A stretch of DNA of 64,000 nt from an uncultured Pelagibacteraceae bacterium (GCA_902629285.1 CACOQN010000005.1:1-64000); one strand, 5' to 3'; shown: positions 1 to 13,372, counted from the first letter of the stretch. Program-made: numbers and translations. Notes: generated by a model from the sequence alone, not told the origin.

Positions 1-32
1 AACAAATCGAAAATAGAATGATAGAGGCATAA
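1..32 (+). CDS. atpH: ATP synthase F1 delta subunit, C-terminal end only
   Basis: Only the last nine codons and a TAA stop are inside the window (reading QIENRMIEA), ending immediately before the atpA start codon. The identity rests mainly on position: in alphaproteobacteria the F1 operon runs atpH-atpA-atpG-atpD-atpC, and this short basic/acidic helical tail is compatible with a delta-subunit C-terminus. The stop and the atpA ATG are directly adjacent, so the two are very probably co-transcribed and translationally coupled. Confidence 0.7.
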   Translation, partial: QIENRMIEA

Positions 33-1568
33 ATGGAAATAAATCCTTCAGAAGTTACGAAAATATTAAAAGAACAAATTAAAAATTTTGGTGATAAAGC
101 AGAAGTCACAGAAGTTGGTCAAGTTTTATCAGTTGGAGATGGTATTGCTAGGATTTATGGTTTGGATAATGTTCAAGCTGGTGAAATGGTAGAGTTTGCA
201 GATGGTTCAAAAGGAATGGCTCTGAACTTAGAAAGTGAAAACGTTGGTGTAGTAATCTTTGGTGATGACAGAAATGTTAAAGAAGGGGATGTAGTAAAAA
301 GAACTGGTAATATTGTTGATACTCCTGTTGGAAAAGAATTATTAGGAAGAGTAGTGGATGGTTTAGGAAACCCTATTGATGGAAAAGGACCATTTGATAA
401 AGGAATTAAAAAAAGCAGGGTTGAAGTAAAAGCTCCTGGTATTATTCCACGACAATCAGTGAGTGAACCAATGCAAACTGGTCTTAAATCTATTGATAGT
501 CTAGTTCCAATTGGAAGAGGGCAAAGAGAATTAATTATTGGTGATAGACAAACTGGTAAAACGGCAGTTGCAGTAGATGCAATTATTAATCAAAAAAAAA
601 TCAATGAATCTGGTGATGAAAAACAAAAACTGTATTGTATATACGTTGCAGTTGGACAAAAAAGATCAACAGTAAGACAAATTCAAAAAACATTAGAAGA
701 AGCTGGAGCTATGGAGTACACAACAATCGTTGCAGCTACTGCATCTGACTCTGCTCCTTTGCAATTTTTAGCACCATATACAGGTTGCACTATGGGCGAG
801 TATTTTAGAGACAATGGAATGCATGCGTTAATAATTTATGATGATTTGTCTAAACAAGCAGTTGCTTACAGACAAATGTCGTTGCTATTAAGAAGACCCC
901 CAGGACGTGAGGCTTATCCTGGAGATGTATTTTATCTTCATAGTAGATTACTTGAAAGAGCAGCTAAACTAAGTGATGAACATGGCGGTGGATCACTTAC
1001 TGCACTGCCAATTATTGAAACACAAGGTGGGGACGTATCTGCGTTCATTCCAACTAACGTTATTTCAATTACAGACGGACAAATTTTCCTTGAAACAGAA
1101 CTATTTAACCAAGGTATAAGACCTGCAATTAACGTAGGTTTATCAGTATCTAGGGTTGGTTCATCAGCTCAAACAAAAGCGATGAAAAAAGTTTCTGGTT
1201 CAATGAAATTAGAGCTAGCACAATACAGAGAAATGGCAGCTTTTGCGCAATTTGGATCTGATTTAGATGCATCTACCCAGCAACTTTTGAATAGAGGCTC
1301 TAAGTTAACTGAACTCTTAAAACAAAAACAATATTCACCCATGACTGTTGCAGAACAAGTTATTTCAGTATTCTGTGGAGTAAAAGGTTATCTGGATGAT
1401 ATTGATTTAAAAGACGTTGCTGAATTTGAGAACAAGATTATTGAAAAATGTAAATCAAATAAGCCTGAAATTATCGAGTCAATTTTAAGTTCAGGAAAAC
1501 TTGAGGAAGATAAAGAAAAATTACTTGTTGAGGTAATCACCCAATTAAAAGGAAATTTTAAATCTTAA
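33..1568 (+). CDS. atpA: ATP synthase F1 subunit alpha
   Basis: This is the non-catalytic nucleotide-binding subunit of the F1 head, alternating with beta around the gamma shaft on the cytoplasmic face of the inner membrane. The 511-residue length is normal for the family. The P-loop GDRQTGKT is at about residues 170-177, the N-terminal beta-barrel ([19 protein letters not shown]) precedes it, and the alpha signature region around [17 protein letters not shown] is intact. The gene follows atpH with no gap and precedes atpG by 6 bases. Nothing unusual is visible, and the ATG start agrees with the family N-terminus. Confidence 0.98.
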   Translation: MEINPSEVTKILKEQIKNFGDKAEVTEVGQVLSVGDGIARIYGLDNVQAGEMVEFADGSKGMALNLESENVGVVIFGDDRNVKEGDVVKRTGNIVDTPVGKELLGRVVDGLGNPIDGKGPFDKGIKKSRVEVKAPGIIPRQSVSEPMQTGLKSIDSLVPIGRGQRELIIGDRQTGKTAVAVDAIINQKKINESGDEKQKLYCIYVAVGQKRSTVRQIQKTLEEAGAMEYTTIVAATASDSAPLQFLAPYTGCTMGEYFRDNGMHALIIYDDLSKQAVAYRQMSLLLRRPPGREAYPGDVFYLHSRLLERAAKLSDEHGGGSLTALPIIETQGGDVSAFIPTNVISITDGQIFLETELFNQGIRPAINVGLSVSRVGSSAQTKAMKKVSGSMKLELAQYREMAAFAQFGSDLDASTQQLLNRGSKLTELLKQKQYSPMTVAEQVISVFCGVKGYLDDIDLKDVAEFENKIIEKCKSNKPEIIESILSSGKLEEDKEKLLVEVITQLKGNFKS

Positions 1569-1574
1569 TAATTT

Positions 1575-3867
<2,293 letters not shown>

Positions 3868-3868
<1 letters not shown>

Positions 3869-4260
3869 TGAGCGAAGAGTTTAAAGTTGAAATAGTAAAT
3901 CCTGAAAAATCTTTTTTAGTAAAAGATGATGTTTCAGAAGTTGTGGTTCCTGCTTTTGAAGGAGAGATGGGAATATTGAAGGATCATATTTCTATTATTT
4001 CTTTTTTGAAACCTGGGATAATTAAGATTTTATCAAAATCAGGTGATGAAAATTATTATGTTGAAGATGGTATTGTTGAGTTCAAAAATAACAATTTATC
4101 TATTTTAACAAGTACAATTTTTAATCTTGCTGAGATGGATAAATCAAAGCAACAAGATTTACTTAAACAGGCAGAAGAAGAGGCTAATAAAACTGATATT
4201 AATGATCAATCTAAATATTTAGCAGATCAAAAAGTTGAAGTTTTAAAAACTCTAAATTAA
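3868..4260 (+). CDS. atpC: ATP synthase F1 subunit epsilon
   Basis: This is the small stalk subunit that binds gamma and the c-ring and, in many bacteria, restrains ATP hydrolysis through its C-terminal helices. The N-terminal beta-sandwich is recognisable (KVEIVNPEKSFL, then the GEMGILKDHISIISFLKPG core) and is followed by a helical, charged C-terminus. At 130 residues it is normal in size. It is the last gene of the operon; its final 9 bases overlap the end of the convergent rppH gene, so there is no room for a dedicated terminator between them. Confidence 0.95.
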
Positions 4261-4725
4261 TTTTTTCACTTTTTCTTTAAGTTCTTTGTAAACATGATGT
4301 TTAAAATCAACCACAACATCAGTAATTAAATCTAAGTCAATCCACTTCCAATCTAAAAACTCTGGATTATATGTGTTGATATTTATTTCTTTATCATTTC
4401 CAATAAATCGCATTAAAAACCATTTTTGTTTTTGACCTTTGTACTTACCTTTCCAAATAATTCCCAGTAATCTATCAGGTAAATCATAAGTTAATGTACC
4501 ATCTAATTCTTTTATAAGTTCAACGCTTTTAATGCTTGTTTCTTCCTCTAATTCCCTAAATGCAGCTTTTAAGTAATCCTCTCCCTCATCAACACCACCT
4601 TGGGGCATTTGCCAAAAATTTTTAGGGTTATCAATCCTCTTTGCAACGAAAACTTTATTGTCTTTGTTTAATAGTACTATTCCAACCCCACTTCTGAGTG
4701 GTAGGTCTTTAAAATTTTTATTCAT
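4252..4725 (-). CDS. rppH: RNA pyrophosphohydrolase (Nudix)
   Basis: The product is a Nudix hydrolase that would remove pyrophosphate from 5'-triphosphate RNA ends and so trigger mRNA decay. Evidence is the N-terminal RPGVGIVLLN-like segment (here LRSGVGIVLLNKDNKVFVAK), WQMPQGGVDEGED, and a Nudix box with the REL-EEE core; the usual glycine near its end is serine here. The 157-residue length matches RppH/NudH. It is the last gene of a leftward operon, one base downstream of ctpA, and this placement next to atpC is common in alphaproteobacteria. It converges on atpC with a 9-base overlap. Confidence 0.93.
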   Translation of the reverse strand: MNKNFKDLPLRSGVGIVLLNKDNKVFVAKRIDNPKNFWQMPQGGVDEGEDYLKAAFRELEEETSIKSVELIKELDGTLTYDLPDRLLGIIWKGKYKGQKQKWFLMRFIGNDKEININTYNPEFLDWKWIDLDLITDVVVDFKHHVYKELKEKVKKLI

Positions 4726-4726
4726 A

Positions 4727-5866
4727 TTATCCGTTAAGTAATTTAATAGCGTAATTTAATTGATTGTCAGTATCGGTTTTTATTTTAAAATTATCACCTT
4801 CTTCATTAACTTCAATGTCTGGACTAACTCCAACCTCAGATATAGATTTTCCAGACGGTAGATAATATTTTGCTACAGTTAGACGTATTGCACCACGGTT
4901 TTTTAACGGAATTATCGACTGAACCGATCCTTTACCAAAACTATTTTCACCAAGAATGATTGCTCTTTTATGATCTTTTAAAGCTCCGGCTACAATTTCA
5001 GACGCAGATGCTGATCCATAATTAATTAAAACTAATAATGTTTTTCCATCAGTGATATCTCCTTTTTTTGCAAACCACTTTCTATTTTCATTTTTCTTTC
5101 TTGCTTTTGTTGAGACAATTTCACCATTATCTAAAAAAAAATCAGATATTTTAATTGCTTGAGACAAAAGTCCACCTGGATTATTTCTAAGGTCTAATAT
5201 AAATGCATCTACTTTTTTGTCTTTTCTTATTTTTTTAATTTGTTTCTCAATTTGATCGCTACTATTATCATTGAATGATGTAAGTCTGATGTATCCAATG
5301 TTTTCTTTTAAAATTTCAGATTTAACTGATTGGACCTGAATTATTTCTCTGATTATATTGAAAGTTAACGCTTTTTTTTCACCTCTACGTCTAACTAATA
5401 GTTCTATACCGGAACCCACAGGCCCCCTCATTAGGTCAACTGCTTCACTTAGTGATTTTCCTTGGACTTGTATATTGTTAATTTTAACAATGTAATCACC
5501 TGCTTTTAATCCCGCTCTTGCAGCAGGTGTATCATCTATAGGTGAAATCACCTTTACCACACCAGCCTCCATGCTAACCTCAATTCCTAATCCACCAAAC
5601 TCACCGCTAGTTTCTGTTTGCATTTCAGTAAATGTCTTGGGAGACATGTAAGATGAATAAGGATCTAAGGATTGCAAAAGACCATTTATCGCCGAATCCA
5701 TACTTTCAGATTGATTGATCTCATCAACATATTCTTTATTAATTTTTTCTAAAACTTCACCAAAAAGATCAATTTTCTTATAAATATCATATTCAGCTGA
5801 GTTTACTATTTTTGACAAACAAAAAATCCAGAAAAAAATTATCAAAGAAAATTGAATTTTTTTCAT
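4727..5866 (-). CDS. ctpA: Carboxy-terminal processing protease (S41, PDZ domain)
   Basis: This is a periplasmic serine protease of the tail-specific (C-terminal processing) family. It has a hydrophobic N-terminal signal segment (IQFSLIIFFWIFCLSKI), an N-terminal helical part, a PDZ domain with GLGIEV and ARAGLKAGDYIVKI, and the S41 core. The catalytic serine lies in YGSASASE (about residues 283-290) and the lysine partner in FGKGSVQ (about K312). I start it at the ATG at 5866: this begins right at the signal peptide and overlaps the rsfS stop as ATGA. A longer frame would need a TTG at 5902. The protein is then about 379 residues. Confidence 0.93.
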   Translation of the reverse strand: MKKIQFSLIIFFWIFCLSKIVNSAEYDIYKKIDLFGEVLEKINKEYVDEINQSESMDSAINGLLQSLDPYSSYMSPKTFTEMQTETSGEFGGLGIEVSMEAGVVKVISPIDDTPAARAGLKAGDYIVKINNIQVQGKSLSEAVDLMRGPVGSGIELLVRRRGEKKALTFNIIREIIQVQSVKSEILKENIGYIRLTSFNDNSSDQIEKQIKKIRKDKKVDAFILDLRNNPGGLLSQAIKISDFFLDNGEIVSTKARKKNENRKWFAKKGDITDGKTLLVLINYGSASASEIVAGALKDHKRAIILGENSFGKGSVQSIIPLKNRGAIRLTVAKYYLPSGKSISEVGVSPDIEVNEEGDNFKIKTDTDNQLNYAIKLLNG

Positions 5867-6213
5867 ATCATAATTTTTTCTTTTGGAATTAGCTCTGACC
5901 AAATTTTTTCTAACTCATAAAATTTTCTTTTTTCTGGATGAAAAATATGAACAATCAAATCGATCCCATCAACAAGTTTCCAATCCATACTTTCTTTGCC
6001 CTCGATTTTGGAGTCTTTCACACCATTATTTTTGAGTTTTTCCAAAACTTGTTCTGATAAAGATTGAATATGTCTAGACGAAGTACCACTTGCTATGATC
6101 ATATAATCAGCCATAGAACTTTTGTCTTTAAGATCAATAGTTACAATGTCTTGAGCTTTATTGATATCTAGTGTGTTAATTACAATTTCTTTTAGGTCTG
6201 AAATTTTATCCAT
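5863..6213 (-). CDS. rsfS: Ribosomal silencing factor RsfS
   Basis: This 116-residue protein of the YbeB/Iojap family binds ribosomal protein L14 and blocks subunit joining in starved cells. Family features seen are DIVTIDLKDKSSMADYMIIASGTSSRH and the C-terminal DGIDLIVHIFHPEKRKFYELEKIW segment. It sits between nadD and ctpA, as in many proteobacteria. The usual next gene, rlmH, is absent: the stop codon overlaps the ctpA start directly. Confidence 0.95.
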   Translation of the reverse strand: MDKISDLKEIVINTLDINKAQDIVTIDLKDKSSMADYMIIASGTSSRHIQSLSEQVLEKLKNNGVKDSKIEGKESMDWKLVDGIDLIVHIFHPEKRKFYELEKIWSELIPKEKIMI

Positions 6214-6230
6214 TAATTGCTTTTAGATTA

Positions 6231-6773
6231 TCAAATTTTTCTTAATTGAGAAGATGAAATGTTGACTTTATTAAATTCGATAAATTCAAGATTTGTCTTG
6301 CTAAGCTGCTTAAATGTCTTTGATTTTAAAGAATTTTTTTTATACCCATGTCTATCAAAAACTAGAATATTACATTTCTTTGAAATTAATTTTGATTTAT
6401 GCCACTTATGAAAATTAATAAGGTTATCTGCGCCCATTAAAAAATAAATTTCAATCATTTTATTTTTTTTTAAATGATTGATTAAACTTATAGTTTTATT
6501 TGATTTAATAATTTTTTCATAAAATTTAACCTTAATAAATGAACTTGTACCAATTATTTTTTTACAATATTTAATTCTGTCATCAACAGATGTTTTGCTC
6601 TTTATTTTAAATGGATTTTTTTTTGTAATTGCCCAAATAACTTTTTTGAGTTTGAATCTTTTTTTTGCTTCTTTTGAAATAGCTAAATGTCCTTTATGAG
6701 CAGGATCAAATGACCCGCCTAATACACCAATTTTTATTTTTTTATTATTCAATTTAATTTCTAATTTTACCAT
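6231..6773 (-). CDS. nadD: Nicotinate-nucleotide adenylyltransferase
   Basis: The enzyme adenylates nicotinate mononucleotide to deamido-NAD in NAD synthesis. The N-terminal GGSFDPAHKGHL is the nucleotidyltransferase (T/HxGH) motif, and ISSSQLRK near the C-terminus is the second phosphate-binding motif. I chose the ATG at 6773 (180 residues), which overlaps the proA end by 20 bases; another ATG at 6788 would add five residues. Even the shorter start leaves an N-terminal lysine-rich lead of about 20 residues before the Rossmann strand. It is in operon with proA upstream and rsfS downstream. Confidence 0.9.
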   Translation of the reverse strand: MVKLEIKLNNKKIKIGVLGGSFDPAHKGHLAISKEAKKRFKLKKVIWAITKKNPFKIKSKTSVDDRIKYCKKIIGTSSFIKVKFYEKIIKSNKTISLINHLKKNKMIEIYFLMGADNLINFHKWHKSKLISKKCNILVFDRHGYKKNSLKSKTFKQLSKTNLEFIEFNKVNISSSQLRKI

Positions 6774-8004
6774 TGCTAGTGATTTCATATTTGTATGAAA
6801 TCAATTGATTTAAACCTACGGGGCCTCTTGGGGGTAGTGTATTAGTAGAAATTCCAACTTCTCCACCAAATCCAAATTCGCTACCATCAGCAAATTGAGT
6901 TGAGGTATTGTGCATTGCAATTGAGCTTTTAACATTTTTAAAGAAATATTTTGCTGTCTTTTTATTTTTAGTAATGATGGAGTCAGTATGCATAGTACCA
7001 TATTTGTTAATATGTTTAATTGCCTCCTCAGAATTTTTTACAACTTTAACAGATACAATTGATGCCAAATATTCAGTTGACCAATCTTTTTCTTTTGCAG
7101 TATACACTTGACCTTTGTAATAACTCTTCAAAATCTTATCGCCAATTATTTTACAACCACTATTTTCAAGTGCCTGCAAAATAGGATTACTAAATTTTTT
7201 GACTATATTTTTATGGATAAGAATAGTTTCAGTCGCACCACAAATACTTGTATTTCTTAATTTAGCGTTATAGACAACTTCTTTAGCCATTTTTAATTCT
7301 GCATCTTTATCTATATAAGTATGACAAAGCCCCTCTAAGTGTCCAATTATAGGTACTTTGGAAAATTCTAAAACTTTTTTAACTAAATTTTTGCCACCAC
7401 GAGGTATAATTACATCGATATATTTTTTCATTTTAGAAAGCATAATATCTACAAGCCTTCTTTGTTTTGATTCAATAAATTGTATAAAGTTTTCATCAAC
7501 TTTATTTTTTTTAAGTGCTTTTCTAAACAACTTAGCTAAAGCTTTATTTGAATGTATGGCCTCAGAGCCTCCTCTCAAAATAACTGCATTTCCTGATTTA
7601 AAACAAAGACTAGCAACATCCGAAGTTACATTTGGTCTACTTTCATAAATAACACCAATAACTCCAATTGGTATTGATACTCTTTTTATATTCAAACCAT
7701 TTGGTCTTTTCCATTTGTCTAAAGTGTTGTCTATTGGGTCCTTTAATTTAGATATTTTTAAAATAGAATTTATAATTCCATTTAATTTATTTTCATTTAA
7801 ATGAAGTCTATTGATTAAGTTCTCCTTTAACCCTTTTTTTCTTGCGTAATTAATATCTTTTGAATTTTGATTAATAATAAATTTTTTTTCATTCTTAATT
7901 AATTTCGCGTAATCATTTAAGACTTTATTTTTTACTTCGGTTGTAACTTTATACTCACTTGCTTTTCGAGCTTTTATTCCAATTAAATTCATATATTTAA
8001 TCAT
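6754..8004 (-). CDS. proA: Glutamate-5-semialdehyde dehydrogenase (gamma-glutamyl phosphate reductase)
   Basis: This is the second enzyme of proline synthesis, reducing gamma-glutamyl phosphate with NADPH. It belongs to the aldehyde dehydrogenase superfamily; visible features are IPIGVIGVIYESRPNVT, SGNAVILRGGSEA, the catalytic cysteine in NTSICGATETIL, and the C-terminal EFGFGGEVGIST. Its 416 residues are normal for the family. The ATG at 8004 follows the proB stop directly; an ATG four codons later is an alternative. It works with the neighbouring proB product. Confidence 0.97.
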   Translation of the reverse strand: MIKYMNLIGIKARKASEYKVTTEVKNKVLNDYAKLIKNEKKFIINQNSKDINYARKKGLKENLINRLHLNENKLNGIINSILKISKLKDPIDNTLDKWKRPNGLNIKRVSIPIGVIGVIYESRPNVTSDVASLCFKSGNAVILRGGSEAIHSNKALAKLFRKALKKNKVDENFIQFIESKQRRLVDIMLSKMKKYIDVIIPRGGKNLVKKVLEFSKVPIIGHLEGLCHTYIDKDAELKMAKEVVYNAKLRNTSICGATETILIHKNIVKKFSNPILQALENSGCKIIGDKILKSYYKGQVYTAKEKDWSTEYLASIVSVKVVKNSEEAIKHINKYGTMHTDSIITKNKKTAKYFFKNVKSSIAMHNTSTQFADGSEFGFGGEVGISTNTLPPRGPVGLNQLISYKYEITSNGKIRN

Positions 8005-10099
<2,095 letters not shown>

Positions 10100-10115
10100 T
10101 TAATTGGTTGTACTA

Positions 10116-10370
10116 TTAATTGGGCTTTACAGAAACAAAAGTTCTATCTGATTTAGATTTTTTGAAAACAACTTTTCCTTTAACAATTGAGAATATTGAA
10201 TGGTCTTTACCCATACCAACATTTTCACCTGGAAAAATCTTAGTTCCTCTTTGTCTAACAATTATGTTTCCAGGAATTACTGTTTCACCACCATACTTTT
10301 TTACACCAAGTCTTCTACCGGCACTATCTCTTCCGTTTCGTGATGATCCACCTGCTTTTTTTGTTGCCAT
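10116..10370 (-). CDS. rpmA: 50S ribosomal protein L27
   Basis: This is an 84-residue large-subunit protein whose N-terminal tail reaches the peptidyl-transferase centre. The N-terminus [18 protein letters not shown] and the core [20 protein letters not shown] are diagnostic. It lies 14 bases downstream of rplU and 31 bases upstream of obgE, as is usual. Confidence 0.98.
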   Translation of the reverse strand: MATKKAGGSSRNGRDSAGRRLGVKKYGGETVIPGNIIVRQRGTKIFPGENVGMGKDHSIFSIVKGKVVFKKSKSDRTFVSVKPN

Positions 10371-10384
10371 AATTTACCTAATAA

Positions 10385-10783
10385 CTATTTGTTTTTTACT
10401 TCCTTAACTTCTTCTTTTTTTGAAGTTTTAGAAATTTTTTCAGCTTCTGATAACACCTTACCATCTTTTGAAAAAATTTTGTTAATTCTTATCATGGAAT
10501 ATTCCTGTCTATGCCCATTTTTTCGTCTTGAATTTTGTCTTCTTCTTTTTTTAAAAATTAAAATAGTTCTATTTTTGCTATTTTTAATTAAATCAGCTTC
10601 TACTTTTGCACCCTCAACATTTGGAGTTCCAATTTCAATTGTTTTGTTATCACCGTATGCCAAAATTTCGTTAAACTCTATCTTTGTCTCAGGTTTAGAG
10701 TCTGGTAATTTTTCAATCTTTAGAATTTCTCCAGATTTTACTTTATACTGTTTTCCACCTGTTTTTATTACTGCGTATGACAT
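10385..10783 (-). CDS. rplU: 50S ribosomal protein L21
   Basis: This large-subunit protein is recognised by YAVIKTGGKQYKVKSGE at the N-terminus and KKRRRQNSRRKNGHRQEYS in the core. At 132 residues it is longer than the usual roughly 103 because of a lysine/glutamate-rich C-terminal tail (about residues 103-132), a frequent variation in alphaproteobacteria. It is the first gene of the leftward operon; a sigma-70-like promoter lies just upstream. Confidence 0.97.
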   Translation of the reverse strand: MSYAVIKTGGKQYKVKSGEILKIEKLPDSKPETKIEFNEILAYGDNKTIEIGTPNVEGAKVEADLIKNSKNRTILIFKKRRRQNSRRKNGHRQEYSMIRINKIFSKDGKVLSEAEKISKTSKKEEVKEVKNK

Positions 10784-10809
10784 AGTATGATTTAATTTAA
10801 ATTTAACGC

Positions 10810-10837
10810 AATATAGTTGTAGTCAGCTTTTAGTCAA
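10810..10837 (-). promoter_or_regulatory. Predicted sigma-70 promoter for rplU operon
   Basis: Reading leftward, TTGACT (10837-10832) and TATATT (10815-10810) are separated by 16 bases. This would place a start site near 10803 and a leader of about 20 bases before the rplU ATG. The -35 box lies in a 6-bp inverted repeat (CAGCTT at 10824-10829, AAGCTG at 10836-10841), just downstream of gloB. Prediction by eye only. Confidence 0.55.
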
Positions 10838-10847
10838 GCTGAATTAA

Positions 10848-11567
10848 TCAGAAATTATCTTTAAAATGTCTTAATTTTGAAAAGGTTTTAATATCTTTTG
10901 CTCTTAAAAATATATTACATTCTAATTCCTCTTTTAAACTTGTGGGTATGGTAGGAATTCCATTTTCTCTTAATTTTTCAATTTTTTCTATTTTTTTTTG
11001 CAGATCTTTGTTTTCAGAATCATATTTTTTACAAAATTTTGCATTACTAAGAGTGTATTCATGACCACAATAAATTTTTGTATCTTCTGGTAATGACTTA
11101 ATTTTATTCAAAGACTCAAACATTTCTTCATAAGATCCTTCAAATATTCTTCCACAACCGAGTGAGAAAAGAGTATCTCCAACAAAAACTAATTTTTCTT
11201 TAAAAAAATTGAAACAAATATGGCCTGAAGTGTGTCCAGGTATATGCATAATTTTAGCTTCAAAGTTTTCAGCTTTCCATATCTGATTATCTTCTAACAA
11301 TATGTCTATCCCAGGAATTCTTTTCGAGTCTCCTTTAAAACCAACAACAATTGATCCATATTTTTTTTTTAATTCTTGATTTCCTCCGATATGATCATAA
11401 TGATGATGGGTATTAAGAATATATTTTAATTTTATATTTTTATTTTCTAGGAAACTTATTATTGGTTTAGACTCACTAGGATCTACAACACACGCAGAGT
11501 AGCTACTTTCATCTATTATTAAATAGCTATAGTTGTCTTGTAGACAAGGTATAATTTCAATACGCAT
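10848..11567 (-). CDS. gloB: Hydroxyacylglutathione hydrolase (glyoxalase II)
   Basis: This metallo-beta-lactamase-fold enzyme hydrolyses S-lactoylglutathione to lactate and glutathione, the second step of methylglyoxal detoxification. Metal ligands are visible in NTHHHYDHIGG, in the IPGHTSGHICF segment, in VGDTLFSLGCGR and in YCGHEYT. Its 239 residues are slightly short of the typical 250. It begins one base after the metW stop and is probably co-transcribed with metX-metW. Confidence 0.93.
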   Translation of the reverse strand: MRIEIIPCLQDNYSYLIIDESSYSACVVDPSESKPIISFLENKNIKLKYILNTHHHYDHIGGNQELKKKYGSIVVGFKGDSKRIPGIDILLEDNQIWKAENFEAKIMHIPGHTSGHICFNFFKEKLVFVGDTLFSLGCGRIFEGSYEEMFESLNKIKSLPEDTKIYCGHEYTLSNAKFCKKYDSENKDLQKKIEKIEKLRENGIPTIPTSLKEELECNIFLRAKDIKTFSKLRHFKDNF

Positions 11568-11568
11568 T

Positions 11569-12165
11569 TTATTTTTCTATCAAAAATATACCAAGATTTG
11601 CAAACAAATTTTTAACACCCAAATTGCTCTCATTTATTATCGTTGTGTTAAGATTGTTTAAAGCGAGTGATTTAAAAATTTTTATATCTTTTGATTTTAC
11701 AAAATGAAAAAAATCTTTGATAGTGCACATGTGTATATTTGGAGTATTATACCATTCATCTGGTAATGTTTTTGTAATCGGCATTGTACCTTTAAATAAT
11801 AAATGAAACCTTACTTTCCAATATCCAAAATTAGGAATAGTAACTATTGCTTTTTTTCCAACTCTTAAAAGTTCATCTAAAACTAATTCAGGATTAAGAA
11901 AAGCTTGAAGTGTTTGACTTAAAACAACATAATCAAACGATTTATCTGGAAATTGTTTTAAATCTTTTTCAGCATTTCCCTCAATTACAGTTAAACCTTT
12001 TGCAATACATTCTTGTACTTTTTCTTTTGAAATTTCTAATCCTCTTATATTTATATTTTTATTATCTTTTAAAAATTTCATTAAAGTTCCATCAGCGCAA
12101 CCTACATCTAAGACTTTCTTATCTTTTTCAATTAAATCCGCTATTACTTGAAATTCATTTTTCAT
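11569..12165 (-). CDS. metW: Methionine biosynthesis protein MetW (methyltransferase-fold)
   Basis: This 198-residue protein has a class I SAM-methyltransferase fold (VLDVGCADGTLMKFL motif I, FDYVVLSQTLQA later) and the MetW signature PNFGYWKVR and PITKTLPDEWYNTPN. MetW accompanies MetX in proteobacteria and is thought to support homoserine acetylation; its exact reaction is less certain. It begins two bases after the metX stop, in the same operon under the upstream SAM-II-like riboswitch. Confidence 0.93.
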   Translation of the reverse strand: MKNEFQVIADLIEKDKKVLDVGCADGTLMKFLKDNKNINIRGLEISKEKVQECIAKGLTVIEGNAEKDLKQFPDKSFDYVVLSQTLQAFLNPELVLDELLRVGKKAIVTIPNFGYWKVRFHLLFKGTMPITKTLPDEWYNTPNIHMCTIKDFFHFVKSKDIKIFKSLALNNLNTTIINESNLGVKNLFANLGIFLIEK

Positions 12166-12167
12166 AT

Positions 12168-13283
12168 TTAATTTTCTTCATAAGATTTATCTAAAAAGTT
12201 TTTAAGTGCATTTAAGAAATCAGGAACATCTAGCAAAAAGGAATCGTGACCCTTATCCGACTTAATTTCCACAAATCCAACATCAGCCCCAATTGAGTTT
12301 AAAGCAATCACAATATCTTTGTTTTCCTGGGTTGGATAAAGCCAATCTGAAGTAAATGAGATTATAAAAAATTTCGCTTTTGTATTTATAAATGCTTCTG
12401 AAAGATTACCTTTGAATTGCTTAGCTAAATCAAAATAATCCATAGCTCTAGTAATATAAAGATAACTATTTGCATCAAACCTATCTACAAAAACTGAGCC
12501 CTGATATCTCAAATAACTTTCTATTTGAAAGTCAGCGTCAAATCCAAATTTAAAATCCTCTCTTTCTTGTAACTTTCTTCCAAATTTTTCCTGCAAACCT
12601 TTTTTAGATAAATAAGTTATGTGAGCTGCCATTCTAGCTACTGCCAACCCCTTACCAGGATTAGTTTCGTTTGATGTATAGTTTCCATCTTTCCAGTTAG
12701 TATCAGCTGTAATAGCTTGTCTGCCTAGTTCGTTAAAAGCAATATTTTGTGCTGAATGACTAGATGTCGTTGCTATTGGTATCACTGTTTTAGATTTATC
12801 AGGAAAGTTGCTAATAAACTGAAGGACCTGCATACCTCCCATTGAACCTCCAGTTATAGAAAATAGTTTATCAATACCAAAATGATCAAGTAAATTATAT
12901 TGAGCATTTACCATATCATTAATAGTGATAACTGGAAAATTTGTTCCAAAAATTTTTTGATCAGTATCTTTGTGACTTGGTCCGTATGATCCCATACATC
13001 CACCAATTACGTTAGAGCAAATTACAAAATATTTATTTGTATCGATAGCCTTATCAGGACCTACTGCATAACTCCACCAACCTTCTTTTTTAGTTACAGG
13101 ATTTATCCCAGTTACAAATTGATCTCCCGTTAGAGCATGAAAAACTAATATTGCATTATCTTTTTTTGAATTAAGTGAACCGTAAGTTTCATAGGCTATA
13201 GGAAAATCTTTTATGGTATTTCCACAGTCTAATTTTAATGGTTTCTTTACAATTAAAGTTTTTATGTTTTTCTCAGTATTCAT
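12168..13283 (-). CDS. metX: Homoserine O-acetyltransferase
   Basis: This alpha/beta-hydrolase-fold enzyme acetylates homoserine with acetyl-CoA, opening direct-sulfhydrylation methionine synthesis. The nucleophile is in TGGSMGGMQVL, the acid residue in SDWLYPT and the histidine in KGHDSFL. NVIGGCMGSYGPS is also typical. Its 371 residues are normal, and succinyl-CoA specificity cannot be excluded from sequence alone. First gene of metX-metW-gloB; the leader carries a SAM-II-like aptamer, so expression is probably switched off by S-adenosylmethionine. Confidence 0.95.
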   Translation of the reverse strand: MNTEKNIKTLIVKKPLKLDCGNTIKDFPIAYETYGSLNSKKDNAILVFHALTGDQFVTGINPVTKKEGWWSYAVGPDKAIDTNKYFVICSNVIGGCMGSYGPSHKDTDQKIFGTNFPVITINDMVNAQYNLLDHFGIDKLFSITGGSMGGMQVLQFISNFPDKSKTVIPIATTSSHSAQNIAFNELGRQAITADTNWKDGNYTSNETNPGKGLAVARMAAHITYLSKKGLQEKFGRKLQEREDFKFGFDADFQIESYLRYQGSVFVDRFDANSYLYITRAMDYFDLAKQFKGNLSEAFINTKAKFFIISFTSDWLYPTQENKDIVIALNSIGADVGFVEIKSDKGHDSFLLDVPDFLNALKNFLDKSYEEN

Positions 13284-13318
13284 AGTTTTTGACTGTTTCG
13301 AATTGTGAGAAAAAAAAC

Positions 13319-13366
13319 TATTTTAGCGGTTTTTTTTAAGCGCTCGCAATTCAGTTAAATCAGCGC
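13319..13366 (-). ncRNA. SAM-II riboswitch (metX leader)
   Basis: Read leftward, the leader begins GCGCTGATTTAAC at 13366, then TGAATTGCG, AGCGC (13344-13340), an A-rich linker and GCTAAAA (13327-13321). GCGCT and AGCGC form a 5-bp P1 stem. The loop segment TTGCG can pair with CGC-T-AA in the 3' part with one unpaired base, as expected for the SAM-II pseudoknot. From memory, the conserved words GCGCUGAUUUAAC, AUUGC, AGCGC and GCUAAAA are those of the SAM-II aptamer known from marine metX leaders. The aptamer ends about 37 bases before the metX ATG. A covariance-model search was not run. Confidence 0.88.
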
Positions 13367-13372
13367 ATAATT

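Noticed and set aside
5867..5902. Longer N-terminus for ctpA
   Set aside because: It needs a TTG start inside rsfS, adds a charged stretch in front of an obvious signal peptide, and the ATG at 5866 overlaps the rsfS stop in the usual ATGA form.
10120..10790. Long plus-strand open frames opposite rpmA and rplU
   Set aside because: They are antisense shadows of well-conserved ribosomal protein genes and have no recognisable features of their own.
10824..10841. CAGCTT/AAGCTG hairpin after gloB as a terminator
   Set aside because: The stem is only 6 bp, no T-run follows on the gloB strand, and it coincides with the -35 box of the rplU promoter.
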